From contig NZAC01000014.1 of assembly GCA_002686085.1 (NCBI GenBank), positions 57,119-108,948 of the forward strand: 51,830 nt of DNA, written 5' to 3'. Of the stretch, positions 17,534-26,083 are shown piece after piece. This stretch comes from Roseibacillus sp. GTDB lineage: Bacteria; Verrucomicrobiota; Verrucomicrobiia; Verrucomicrobiales; Akkermansiaceae. How positions within the stretch are numbered: the stretch's first letter is position 1; the number at the start of each line of letters is the position of its first letter. Below the pieces are notes generated by a model. That model saw only the letters and a program-made list of their open reading frames with translations, had not been told where the DNA came from and searched no databases. A program made the translations under genes and the position numbers.

Positions 17534-20500
17534 ATGAATCGTTGCCTTTCAATTCCGGCGTTTGTCCTGATTGTCATCATTTCTGCTTCCTGTGGTGACA
17601 AAGAGAATAGGGGAGATGGAAGCCAGCCGATGCGGCAGACGAGAGAAGCTCAAGGGGCACCGGCTTCTTCCAAACCCGAGGGAATAGTCAAGAGCAGGCC
17701 CCTTGTTGCGCGCTCAGAGCAGAAAGGAGCGAGCCTTTTCCAGCGACTTAGTCCGGACGAGACAGGCGTCACCTTCCAGAATAGAATCGACGTCTCACAT
17801 CCACTCAAACGCCTTTACCATTCTGGGTTCGTGTGCGGAGGGGTCGCGATCGGCGATGTGACCGGAGATGGATTGCCGGATCTTTTCTTTGCGAGTGGAC
17901 CCGGAAAAAACAGGCTGTATCGGCAAGAACGAGATTCCTTTAAATTCGAGGATATTACACGGAATGCCGGAGTCGAGGGGGAAGATGCATGGGCGACGGG
18001 GGCGGCTCTTGCTGATGTGGACAACGACGGAGACCTCGACCTTTACGTGTGTAATTATGACTCAGCGAATGCTCTTTACCTGAACGATGGCTCCGGAAAA
18101 TTCAGGGAAGCTGCGGAAGAGTTTGGGCTCGCGCAAGTGGATGCATGTCTCGTGCCGAGCTTCTGTGACTATGATCGCGATGGGGACTTGGACGTGTTCC
18201 TGCTTACCAACCGCTATTACCGGAAGGGAGGACGTCCCGTTGATCCGCCTTTCGAAGAGGTTGCGGGTGGCAGGCCAAGGGTTAAACCAGAATTCAGAAA
18301 ATATTACGGATTGAAGGAAAAGGGTCCGGGTTCATACGGCATGGATGAGGTAGGAAGGCCAGATTTGCTTCTGCGAAATGACGGTGGGAAATTCACGGAC
18401 GTCAGCAACGAATCCGGGATCAGCGTGGATGGTCACGGGTTGTCAGCAACATGGTGGGATTACGACCATGATGGCCTGATGGATCTTTATGTATGCAACG
18501 ATTTTGCGGACCCTGATAATCTGTTCCGAAATAATGGTGACGGAACTTTTACCGATACGATTACCTCGGTAGTAAATTACACGCCGTGGTTTTCCATGGG
18601 AGCTGATGCAGGGGATATTAACAACGACGGTCAGCTGGATTTCGTGGCTCTCGATATGGCTGCAACCACACACTATAAATCCAAGATGGCCATGGGTGAG
18701 ATGGGAGCGATGAGATACGTGATTGAGAAAGCCATGCCCCGTCAGGTCATGAGGAATTGCCTCTACGTAAGTGTTGGAATGGGCCGCTATATTGAGTGTG
18801 CTAGCCTCTCGGGAATATCGAGTTCGGACTGGTCCTGGGCGGCCAAGTTGGCTGATTTTGACAATGACGGAAAGGTGGACCTTTTCATCTCGAACGGAAT
18901 GGCGCGGGATTTCAACAATTCGGACATCACCTTTACCCCAGCCGATCAGATCGGGAAAAGTGAATGGGATCACTACGAGAATACTCCCGCGAAGCCGGAG
19001 CAGAACCTTTCTTTCAGGAACAAGGGTGATTACAAATTTGAGGACACGAGCAAAGAGTGGGGCCTTGATCACGTGGGGATGAGCTATGGTAGCGCCTATG
19101 GAGATCTTGATGGAGATGGAGACCTCGACCTCGTGACAGTGAATCTGGAGGAACCGGTAAGTATTTATCGGAACGGTTCCCAGAAGGGAAATTGCATCAC
19201 CGTATCCCTGAGGGGAGTCCGCTCAAACAGTTCCGGGATCGGAGCACTGGTGACGGTTGAAGCGGAAGATGTTAAGCACGTCCGCCAGCTCGTTCCCATG
19301 AGCGGGTATCTCTCCAGCAACGAGCCGATTATTCATTTTGGGCTGGGCGAGGCAGAACGAGTGGATCGGATCAACGTGCGCTGGCCGGATGGCAAGGAGC
19401 AGGAATACCGCGGACTCGAGGTTAATCATCACCACGAGATTACGGAAGCAGGCGAAGAGCTGCCAGTCTATAAGCGCCGCGAGGTAGAACCGCTCTTTCT
19501 CCCGGAAGAGCGGCTCAGGGGAATAGTACACAAGGAGAAGGTTTTCGAGGACTTCTCGCGGCAACCGCTTCTTCCAAACAAGCTGTCGCAGCTCGGTCCA
19601 GGTGTTGCCGTGGCGGATGTCAATGGTGATGGTAGTGAGGATTTTTACATCGCTACGGCGCGTGGCCAGTCTGGTGCGATCTTCCTGAATGACGGGAAGG
19701 GAAATTTTCGACTGGGGACCACCTCTCCCTTTGATAGGGATGAGGATACGGAGGGAATGGGAGTTCTGTTCTTCGATGCGGACTCTGATGGAGATCAGGA
19801 TCTTTATGTCGCAAGTGGCAGCTATGAATATGATCCCGGGAGCCTGCTCACCCGTGACCGGCTCTACCTCAACGACGGGTCGGGGAATTTCGTGAAAGCC
19901 CCTCCGGGGAGCCTGCCGGAATCGCGGGACAACAGTAGTTGTGTGGTGGCGGCCGATTTCGATTGTGATGGAGATCTTGATCTATTTGTTGGAGGGAGGG
20001 TTATTTCGGGTGCTTATCCCGTTGCGGCAACGAGTCATCTGCTCGTGAATGAATCCAGTGACGGAGAAGTCCGGTTCGTGAAGGCCCCGGCCGCTGTCGC
20101 TCCGGGGTTGGAACAGACAGGAATGGTGACAGGGGCCCTGTGGTCTGACGCTGATGGAGACGGTTGGGTTGACCTTCTTCTCTCCCAGGAGTGGGGTCCA
20201 GTGAAGCTCTTTCGCAATGAGAGCGGCAAGCTGGTCGACGTAACCAGCCTGAGTGGTCTGCAGAAGTATACAGGATGGTGGAACAGTATAGCTGGTGGAG
20301 ATATCGACCATGACGGGGACATCGACTATGTGGTTGGTAACGCAGGCCTCAATACGAAGTACCATGCGGATGCCGGCCATCCAGTAATGCTGTACTATGG
20401 GGAGTATGGAGATGAGGGCAAAAAACGTCTTGTAGAGGCTAAGTATGAGGATGACATCATAGTGCCGGCTCGTGGGAAGAGTTGCTCCACCAAGGCCATG

Positions 20501-21250
20501 CCGCATCTTGGCAAGAAGTTCGGGACCTTCCATCAGTTTGCCAGTGCGACTCTCCCCCAGATATACACCGAGGAGTGCCTTACGGAATCCCTCAAGCTTG
20601 AAGCGACCACGTTAGAATCGGGAGTATTCACTAATGACGGAAAAGGCAAATTCTCCTTTCAGCCCTTACCTAACATCGCCCAGTCGTCTTCGATCTTCGG
20701 AGTATCACTGGTCGACGTGAACTCTGATGGAAGGTTGGACCTGTATGCGGTCCAGAATTTTTCTAATCCTCAGTTTGAGACCCCTCCATTCCGAGGCGGA
20801 CTGAGCGTGCTTTTGCTGGGCGATGGAGAAGGAGGATTCGACGCGGTTCAGCATTCTGAAAGTGGATTGGTCGTGCCTGGTGACGGGCGAGGCCTGGCTT
20901 GCACGGATTTCAACCGTGATGGGCGCCCGGATTTCCTGATCGGCATTAATGACGGTGAATTGAGGGCCTTTACAAATCGTCCGGGCCTCGCTGGGCGGTC
21001 CTTGCGGCTGGAGGGTAGGGTAGGAAATTCCCACGCTGCCGGTGCCCGAATCATCCTTTTCGCTGGGACTGGTCAACGAGTGACGGAAGTCTATCAGGGG
21101 AGTGGATATCTTTCCCAGTCGACACCGGTGATATTTCTGGATCCTGATGTTACCCGTGTGGAGGTAACTTGGCCAGGACCCGGAAAGAGAACCTCAGCGC
21201 TTGATCTTGACGAAGGGAGCAGAGAAATAGTGCTCACAATGCCTCAGTAG
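17534..21250 (+). CDS. FG-GAP/VCBS repeat protein with two ASPIC/UnbV domains, lipoprotein-like
   Basis: The 1238-residue protein is probably exported: hydrophobic segment then ISASCGDKENRG, with the Cys as a possible lipid anchor. It holds about 14 Ca-binding DxDxDGxxD motifs of FG-GAP/VCBS type (for example DVDNDGDLDLYV, DFDNDGKVDLFI, DADSDGDQDLYV). They are arranged as two halves of about seven, each closed by an ASPIC/UnbV-type domain: near residues 550-640 with SGYLSSNEP, and near 1155-1235 with SGYLSQSTP. It is thus a beta-propeller protein doubled in tandem, resembling the CRTAC1 family. The function is unknown; binding of cell-surface or extracellular partners is the usual guess. The frame overlaps the upstream stop from a GTG at 17459, but ATG 17534 gives the signal. 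Confidence 0.85.
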   Translation: MNRCLSIPAFVLIVIISASCGDKENRGDGSQPMRQTREAQGAPASSKPEGIVKSRPLVARSEQKGASLFQRLSPDETGVTFQNRIDVSHPLKRLYHSGFVCGGVAIGDVTGDGLPDLFFASGPGKNRLYRQERDSFKFEDITRNAGVEGEDAWATGAALADVDNDGDLDLYVCNYDSANALYLNDGSGKFREAAEEFGLAQVDACLVPSFCDYDRDGDLDVFLLTNRYYRKGGRPVDPPFEEVAGGRPRVKPEFRKYYGLKEKGPGSYGMDEVGRPDLLLRNDGGKFTDVSNESGISVDGHGLSATWWDYDHDGLMDLYVCNDFADPDNLFRNNGDGTFTDTITSVVNYTPWFSMGADAGDINNDGQLDFVALDMAATTHYKSKMAMGEMGAMRYVIEKAMPRQVMRNCLYVSVGMGRYIECASLSGISSSDWSWAAKLADFDNDGKVDLFISNGMARDFNNSDITFTPADQIGKSEWDHYENTPAKPEQNLSFRNKGDYKFEDTSKEWGLDHVGMSYGSAYGDLDGDGDLDLVTVNLEEPVSIYRNGSQKGNCITVSLRGVRSNSSGIGALVTVEAEDVKHVRQLVPMSGYLSSNEPIIHFGLGEAERVDRINVRWPDGKEQEYRGLEVNHHHEITEAGEELPVYKRREVEPLFLPEERLRGIVHKEKVFEDFSRQPLLPNKLSQLGPGVAVADVNGDGSEDFYIATARGQSGAIFLNDGKGNFRLGTTSPFDRDEDTEGMGVLFFDADSDGDQDLYVASGSYEYDPGSLLTRDRLYLNDGSGNFVKAPPGSLPESRDNSSCVVAADFDCDGDLDLFVGGRVISGAYPVAATSHLLVNESSDGEVRFVKAPAAVAPGLEQTGMVTGALWSDADGDGWVDLLLSQEWGPVKLFRNESGKLVDVTSLSGLQKYTGWWNSIAGGDIDHDGDIDYVVGNAGLNTKYHADAGHPVMLYYGEYGDEGKKRLVEAKYEDDIIVPARGKSCSTKAMPHLGKKFGTFHQFASATLPQIYTEECLTESLKLEATTLESGVFTNDGKGKFSFQPLPNIAQSSSIFGVSLVDVNSDGRLDLYAVQNFSNPQFETPPFRGGLSVLLLGDGEGGFDAVQHSESGLVVPGDGRGLACTDFNRDGRPDFLIGINDGELRAFTNRPGLAGRSLRLEGRVGNSHAAGARIILFAGTGQRVTEVYQGSGYLSQSTPVIFLDPDVTRVEVTWPGPGKRTSALDLDEGSREIVLTMPQ

Positions 21251-21451
21251 GAAGCTGGCAGAGCTTAGCATTTCCTAGGTATTAAGGGCCCCGATCAATG
21301 GAACAAGGTGAATTATGCTCAGCTTCGTGGCCCTAAACACTGCCCACATCGGAGAATAGTCACCTATTCACAATCCTGCTTCTGCGAGAGAAAAAGGCTT
21401 TTACTTCAGGTCTGATGCATGTGTAATCCACCAAAACCTATCTTTGCCAGA
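21251..21451 (+). other. Intergenic region upstream of the PEP-CTERM gene
   Basis: Two hundred bases with no gene. AGGGCC near 21285 and GGCCCT near 21330 are complementary but about 40 bases apart and without a T-run, so I do not call a terminator. No clear promoter is seen. Confidence 0.35.
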
Positions 21452-22171
21452 ATGAAAGTTCCACAAATCCTCCTCGCACTCACAGTATCTTTGGGTGCAG
21501 CTGCCTCTCTCTCTGCCGCATCGATTGGCTTCAGCTTCAACAGTAACCGTGACAACGCCACTGCGGTAATGACCTCAACCACAGTGGCCGGGGTAGTGCC
21601 TTCGACGGGATGGGTCAACACCGATGGAGGAGGTGATGCCACCGCTGGAGCGACGGGGACGTTGGTGAACAATGGAGTAACGGTAGACTGGTCTTCCAAC
21701 GGAACATGGAACACCAACAACGGCGCGGGAAATGGCGATAATATCCTCATGAATGGATACGTGGATGCCATTAACGCAGGGGGAGCAGCCCAGATTAACC
21801 TTACTGGACTGAGTGCAATGTTTGCGGGTAGCTATGATGTTTATGTCTACTTTGGCAGTGATGGGAATGGGCGGACTGGTGCGGTAGCGGGTCCCGGAGC
21901 GACCTTCGACTTTTCAACCTTTTCCAATCAGGGAGGGGTCGAGCCCTTCCCGTTTGTGCAGACTACCAGTACGGATGGAAGTAATCCTGATGCTAACTAT
22001 GCTTTGTTCTCCGGTTTGACCGGGGATGCCCAGACTTTCGACCTGATCCGCGGGAGCTCCAACTCGGGCTTCCACGGAGTCCAGATCGTTGGAAACCTGA
22101 TCCCTGAGCCTTCCTCCTGTCTCCTCGTTGGGATGGGCGGTTTGCTCATGATGCGCCGTCGTCGCAAGTAG
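21452..22171 (+). CDS. PEP-CTERM protein consisting of one SIGINF module
   Basis: The 239-residue protein has a signal peptide (MKVPQILLALTV to about residue 23), then one copy of the shared module (24-214). The C-terminal sorting signal is IPEPSSCLLVGMGGLLMM-RRRRK, with Pro-Glu-Pro, a hydrophobic segment and a basic tail. PEP-CTERM tails are processed by exosortase in bacteria that make extracellular polysaccharide, so the module is probably displayed or released at the surface. It is the simplest carrier of this module in the window, suggesting the module folds on its own. ATG 21452 is preferred over ATG 21419, which adds a polar stretch before the signal. A strong terminator follows. Confidence 0.85.
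   Translation: MKVPQILLALTVSLGAAASLSAASIGFSFNSNRDNATAVMTSTTVAGVVPSTGWVNTDGGGDATAGATGTLVNNGVTVDWSSNGTWNTNNGAGNGDNILMNGYVDAINAGGAAQINLTGLSAMFAGSYDVYVYFGSDGNGRTGAVAGPGATFDFSTFSNQGGVEPFPFVQTTSTDGSNPDANYALFSGLTGDAQTFDLIRGSSNSGFHGVQIVGNLIPEPSSCLLVGMGGLLMMRRRRK
21521..22093 (+). repeat. Shared SIGINF module, copy 2
   Basis: Copy 2 is the most diverged: it starts SIGFSFNSNRD and ends SSNSGFHGVQIVG, and keeps NGTWNTNNG and YDVYVYFGSDGNGRTG unchanged. Confidence 0.75.
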
Positions 22172-22189
22172 GGTTCTTTTTTGATTTAT

Positions 22190-22224
22190 AAGCCCATGTC
22201 ACCTGACGGTGTCATGGGCTTTTT
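22190..22224 (+). terminator. Rho-independent terminator after the PEP-CTERM gene
   Basis: A 14-base arm starting AAGCCCATG, a TGAC loop and the complementary arm ending ATGGGCTT pair with a single mismatch, followed at once by TTTTT. It lies 18 bases after the stop codon and separates the PEP-CTERM gene from the next large gene. Confidence 0.85.
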
Positions 22225-22377
22225 CGTCTCGAGAGCCTTGCGGTGCGGATCAATAGATCGCCACAGGAGGTGTCTCAAGAGATGCATCATTGCTAGTGAG
22301 CGAGTTATTCCATTTTTTCTTTATAACATCTTGTCGTGATTGACGTAATCGCCACACTACACGGAATCTAAAATCCA

Positions 22378-25300
22378 ATGAGAACCCAATGCTTGCAAGG
22401 GGTAGTTTTCGCCCTCGCCCTCCCGGTTTGTGTTCACGCACAGTCGATCGGGATTAATTTCACAAGTGACCGTGATCTGACTGCAGAATTAGCGCCCGAC
22501 GAGGTGGCGGGTCACCCTGAAGTAGCCCAAGCCAATTGGAACAGTACAAACGGCGGAGCCAACGGTAACGAAACCAATCTCCTTGGACTGACCCCGGGAA
22601 CGCTGGTTGACAGTGATGGGGCTCCCACCGGAGCACGGATAACGTGGACATCCGACGGGACTTGGAACACCAACAATGGTACTGCTTCCGGGGACAACAA
22701 GTTGATGAATGGCTATATTGATCACACTGGGGCGGGATCTACCGTCGAGGTAACCAACATCACGTATGCCAGCTATGATGTGTATGTCTACTTCGGCAGT
22801 GACGGCAATGAGCGGACCGGTGCGATCGAAAGCACCACTGCGGGGCAGACATTTTCCTACAGTACTAACTCCCAGCAGGCCGGGGGATTCCCGGGAATCT
22901 ACGTCCTGACCGAGGATGAGGGTGCCGGTAATCCTCCTGCCAACTACTGTGTCTTTCGAGACCAGAGCTCTCCCACCTTCTTTGCACAGGTCAACCGGGG
23001 CTCCAGTAACTCGGGTTTTCATGGAATCCAGATTGTTTCCAAAGCTCCCCCCGAGGATGGAGATAATGATGGATTACCCGATGGCTGGGAGACGGCAAAC
23101 GGACTTTCGCCCACCGATGATGGATCGGTTGATGCGAGCAACGGTCCCGCGGGGGACCCTGATGCTGATGGTTCCGACAATCTGGAAGAACTGACACGAG
23201 GGACCGACCCGCAGAATGACGATAGTGATGGAGATGGTCTTTCCGATGGTGTTGAGACCGGAGGAGGTACCTTTGTCGGAGCGACTGATGCCGGGTCTGA
23301 TCCTCTAGATGATGATAGCGATGATGATGGTCTCCTCGATGGAGCGGAAGTTGCCGCGGACCCTTTTATAACGGATCCCAACCTCAGTGACACTGATGGA
23401 GATGGGGTATGGGATGCGCTGGAGCTGGAGCTGGAAACGGACCCCACTGACCCAGACAGTCGCCCTCAGGGAACGGGAAGCAGCATCGGGATTAACTTTA
23501 ACAGTGACCGGGATCTCGCTATCGCCCAGATGGCTCCCGACGATGTGGCCGGCCACCCTGACGTAGCTCAGAGTAATTGGAACAATACGAATGGAGGTAT
23601 TGATGCGGCAGGGGGAGCTAATGGTGATGAAACTACACTTTTGAGCCCTGCCCCCGGGAGCTTGGTCGACAGTGAAGGGGTGCCTACCGGAGTAACGGTG
23701 ACATGGAGTTCCAACGGAACCTGGAACACCAACAATGGAGGAAGCTCGGGGGACAACAAGATGATGAATGGCTATATCGACAACATCAACGCAGAGGGGT
23801 TCTGCCGGGTCGATTTCGAGAATATCACATATCCCAATTATGACGTATATGTGTATTTTGGAAGTGATGGCAATGGACGCACTGGCTGGGGGGAGAGCAC
23901 GACGGCGGGAGAGATCATCTCTTACAGCACCAACTCCCAGCAGGGAGGCCTCTTCCCGGATTCTTACCTCCTGACCGAGGATGACGCCAACGGAAACCCG
24001 TCTGCGAACTACTGTGTTTTTAGAGGACAGAACTCCTCTTCTTTTTCTGTTCAGATTAACCGGGGTTCAGCGAACTCTGGGATTCATGGAATACAGATCG
24101 TGGGGACGCCTCCGCCCGCAGACGCCGATGAGGACGGCCTGCCAGATGCGTGGGAAGAGGCTAACGGCCTGAGCAGCGCGGATGACGGATCCATCGACGT
24201 TAACAACGGTCCGGATGGGGACCCGGATAATGATGGCTCAGACAATGGCGAGGAGTTAGCGCGCGGAACGGATCCGCAGGTCGATGACAGTGACGGAGAC
24301 GGTCTCGTTGACGGAGTGGAAACAGCGACAGGGATCTTTGCCAGCGCAACGGATACCGGCACAGACCCTCTTGATGACGATAGTGATGACGATGGTCTCA
24401 CGGATGGGGCAGAAGCTGCTTCGGATCCTTTTGTCACGGACCCGAACAGCAGTGACAGCGATGGGGATGGAGTAAGTGACTCTCTTGAGATTGAGTTAGG
24501 GACAGATCCTACGAGTGCGGACAGCCGGCCGAGGGGTACTGGTAATAGCATAGGTATCAATTTCATCAGCAATCGTGACCTGAACGCCGCACTGGCCCCT
24601 GATGAAGTGGCGGGTCATCCAGATGTCGCACAGGTCAACTGGAATAATACGGCGGGCGGTATTGATGCAGTCGCCGGGGCTAGCGGGACAGAGGCAGACC
24701 TCATCAGCCCGGTTGCGGGCAGTCTTGCGGACAGCGATGGGGCCCCCAGTGGGGTGACGGTGAGCTGGGCTTCCAATGGGACGTGGAATACGACCAACGG
24801 GAATACAGATCCCGATGCTAAGTTGATGAATGGCTATATCGACAATATCAACGCTGATGGATTCTCTACGGTTGACCTGTCGGGAATTCCTTATGCGGCG
24901 TATGACGTCTACGTCTACTTTGGGAGCGATGGGAATGGTCGAACTGGCGCGATCGAGAGTACTACCGCTGGGCAGACATTCTCTTTCTCGACGTTCTCAA
25001 ATGCTCCGGGAGGTGCTGGCTTTTCTCCGGCAGACTACCTCCTGACAGAGGATGAAGGAATTGGCAATCCCAACGCCAACTACTGCGTCTTCCGAGGGCA
25101 AACCGAATCTGATTTCTCGGTCCAAGTTAACCGGGGATCCGGTAACTCGGGAATTCACGCCATCCAGATTGTGGGGACGGTCGTTCCAGAGGTGAAGTTG
25201 ATTGATGTAAACCATGACGAGTCAGCAGATACTACAGAACTGACTTGGGAATCTCTTCCGGGACAGGTTTTTGAGATCGCAAAGAGTCTGGATCTCAGCG

Positions 25301-25929
25301 GGGACCCTGCGACATGGCCTCGCATACTCACGGGTGTTCAGGCTGGTCCAGATGAGACTACCTCCTTGGTGGTAGATGTTGCGGCTGCAGAAGCCGAGGC
25401 CTTCTATAAGGTTTTCCAGATCCCTGCGCCTCCTCTCTTCGAAGATGATTTTGAAACCGACACAGGATGGGTGGCTATTGTGAATGATGCCAACGGCAAC
25501 ACCAATTGGGAGCGGGGAACGCCCAATGGTAGTACGGGACCCCTGAGCGGCGCAGATGACTCTATCAACGCGTGGACGACTAACCTGGGAGACTTTGGGA
25601 CGGATTCTGATATTTCTCTGCGGTCTCCTACCATTGACCTGACAGGTGTAGCGGCGGCGGAATTGAGCTTCGACGCCTACCGTGATGGTGACGGTTTCGG
25701 TGAATTCGCATCTCTACGTTTCCTGCGTGCTTCGGACCTGGTACAGCTCGGGGAGGAGTCTGTCATCGATATGACCTTGTTTGATGCGGACTGGGTCGCC
25801 CAGACAATCCCGGTAGTGGCAGAGGCGCTCGGAGAGAGCGTGGTAATTGAGTTTAACTTTGTGAGCGACAGCAGTCCGGATGCCTTTAGCGGGCTTTCCA
25901 TTGACAATGTGCGTATGGCCACGCCGTGA
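22378..25929 (+). CDS. Secreted protein with three SIGINF modules and thrombospondin-3-like Ca-binding repeats
   Basis: The 1183-residue protein starts with a signal peptide (MRTQCLQGVV to about residue 22). Its core is a tandem array: module (23-221), Ca-binding spacer (about 225-365), module (369-576), spacer (about 580-720), module (724-933). The spacers are rich in DSDGDGLSDGVET-type motifs characteristic of thrombospondin type 3 repeats. After the third module comes a short fibronectin-like or immunoglobulin-like region (about 940-1015), then a jelly-roll-like domain beginning FEDDFETDTGW (about 1020-1183). No PEP-CTERM or other sorting tail is visible, so it may be freely secreted or use a system not recognised here. 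Function unknown; adhesion or glycan binding is inferred from the repeat architecture. Confidence 0.85.
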   Translation: MRTQCLQGVVFALALPVCVHAQSIGINFTSDRDLTAELAPDEVAGHPEVAQANWNSTNGGANGNETNLLGLTPGTLVDSDGAPTGARITWTSDGTWNTNNGTASGDNKLMNGYIDHTGAGSTVEVTNITYASYDVYVYFGSDGNERTGAIESTTAGQTFSYSTNSQQAGGFPGIYVLTEDEGAGNPPANYCVFRDQSSPTFFAQVNRGSSNSGFHGIQIVSKAPPEDGDNDGLPDGWETANGLSPTDDGSVDASNGPAGDPDADGSDNLEELTRGTDPQNDDSDGDGLSDGVETGGGTFVGATDAGSDPLDDDSDDDGLLDGAEVAADPFITDPNLSDTDGDGVWDALELELETDPTDPDSRPQGTGSSIGINFNSDRDLAIAQMAPDDVAGHPDVAQSNWNNTNGGIDAAGGANGDETTLLSPAPGSLVDSEGVPTGVTVTWSSNGTWNTNNGGSSGDNKMMNGYIDNINAEGFCRVDFENITYPNYDVYVYFGSDGNGRTGWGESTTAGEIISYSTNSQQGGLFPDSYLLTEDDANGNPSANYCVFRGQNSSSFSVQINRGSANSGIHGIQIVGTPPPADADEDGLPDAWEEANGLSSADDGSIDVNNGPDGDPDNDGSDNGEELARGTDPQVDDSDGDGLVDGVETATGIFASATDTGTDPLDDDSDDDGLTDGAEAASDPFVTDPNSSDSDGDGVSDSLEIELGTDPTSADSRPRGTGNSIGINFISNRDLNAALAPDEVAGHPDVAQVNWNNTAGGIDAVAGASGTEADLISPVAGSLADSDGAPSGVTVSWASNGTWNTTNGNTDPDAKLMNGYIDNINADGFSTVDLSGIPYAAYDVYVYFGSDGNGRTGAIESTTAGQTFSFSTFSNAPGGAGFSPADYLLTEDEGIGNPNANYCVFRGQTESDFSVQVNRGSGNSGIHAIQIVGTVVPEVKLIDVNHDESADTTELTWESLPGQVFEIAKSLDLSGDPATWPRILTGVQAGPDETTSLVVDVAAAEAEAFYKVFQIPAPPLFEDDFETDTGWVAIVNDANGNTNWERGTPNGSTGPLSGADDSINAWTTNLGDFGTDSDISLRSPTIDLTGVAAAELSFDAYRDGDGFGEFASLRFLRASDLVQLGEESVIDMTLFDADWVAQTIPVVAEALGESVVIEFNFVSDSSPDAFSGLSIDNVRMATP
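22444..23040 (+). repeat. Shared SIGINF module, copy 3
   Basis: Starts SIGINFTSDRD directly after the signal peptide and ends SSNSGFHGIQIVS. The glycine-rich signature reads YVYFGSDGNERTG here, with Glu in place of Gly. Confidence 0.75.
23482..24105 (+). repeat. Shared SIGINF module, copy 4
   Basis: Starts SIGINFNSDRD and ends SANSGIHGIQIVG. With the Ca-binding spacer after it, this copy forms the second unit of a tandem repeat of about 350 residues. Confidence 0.75.
24547..25176 (+). repeat. Shared SIGINF module, copy 5
   Basis: Starts SIGINFISNRD and ends SGNSGIHAIQIVG. It lacks a following Ca-binding spacer and is joined to the C-terminal domains instead. Confidence 0.75.
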
Positions 25930-26083
25930 GTGGCCGGACGGAGCGTCCAGCCTACAGAATTGAACTGCCGTTGCGTTGGGGCTATGGCCCTAACGCGTCA
26001 TCTTGAAAATCTGGACTCACTCGTTGGAGCGATAAAGTGAGGGCTGGCGGGTGCCTCGATTTGTGGTACTGGTAGGTCTTCCG

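Noticed and set aside
21280-21335. AGGGCC/GGCCCT pairing after the FG-GAP gene, as a terminator or leader structure
   Set aside because: Only six pairs with about 40 bases between them and no T-run.
22322-22327. TATAAC as the -10 element of a promoter for the three-module gene
   Set aside because: No acceptable -35 lies 16-18 bases upstream, and the site sits in a generally T-rich stretch.
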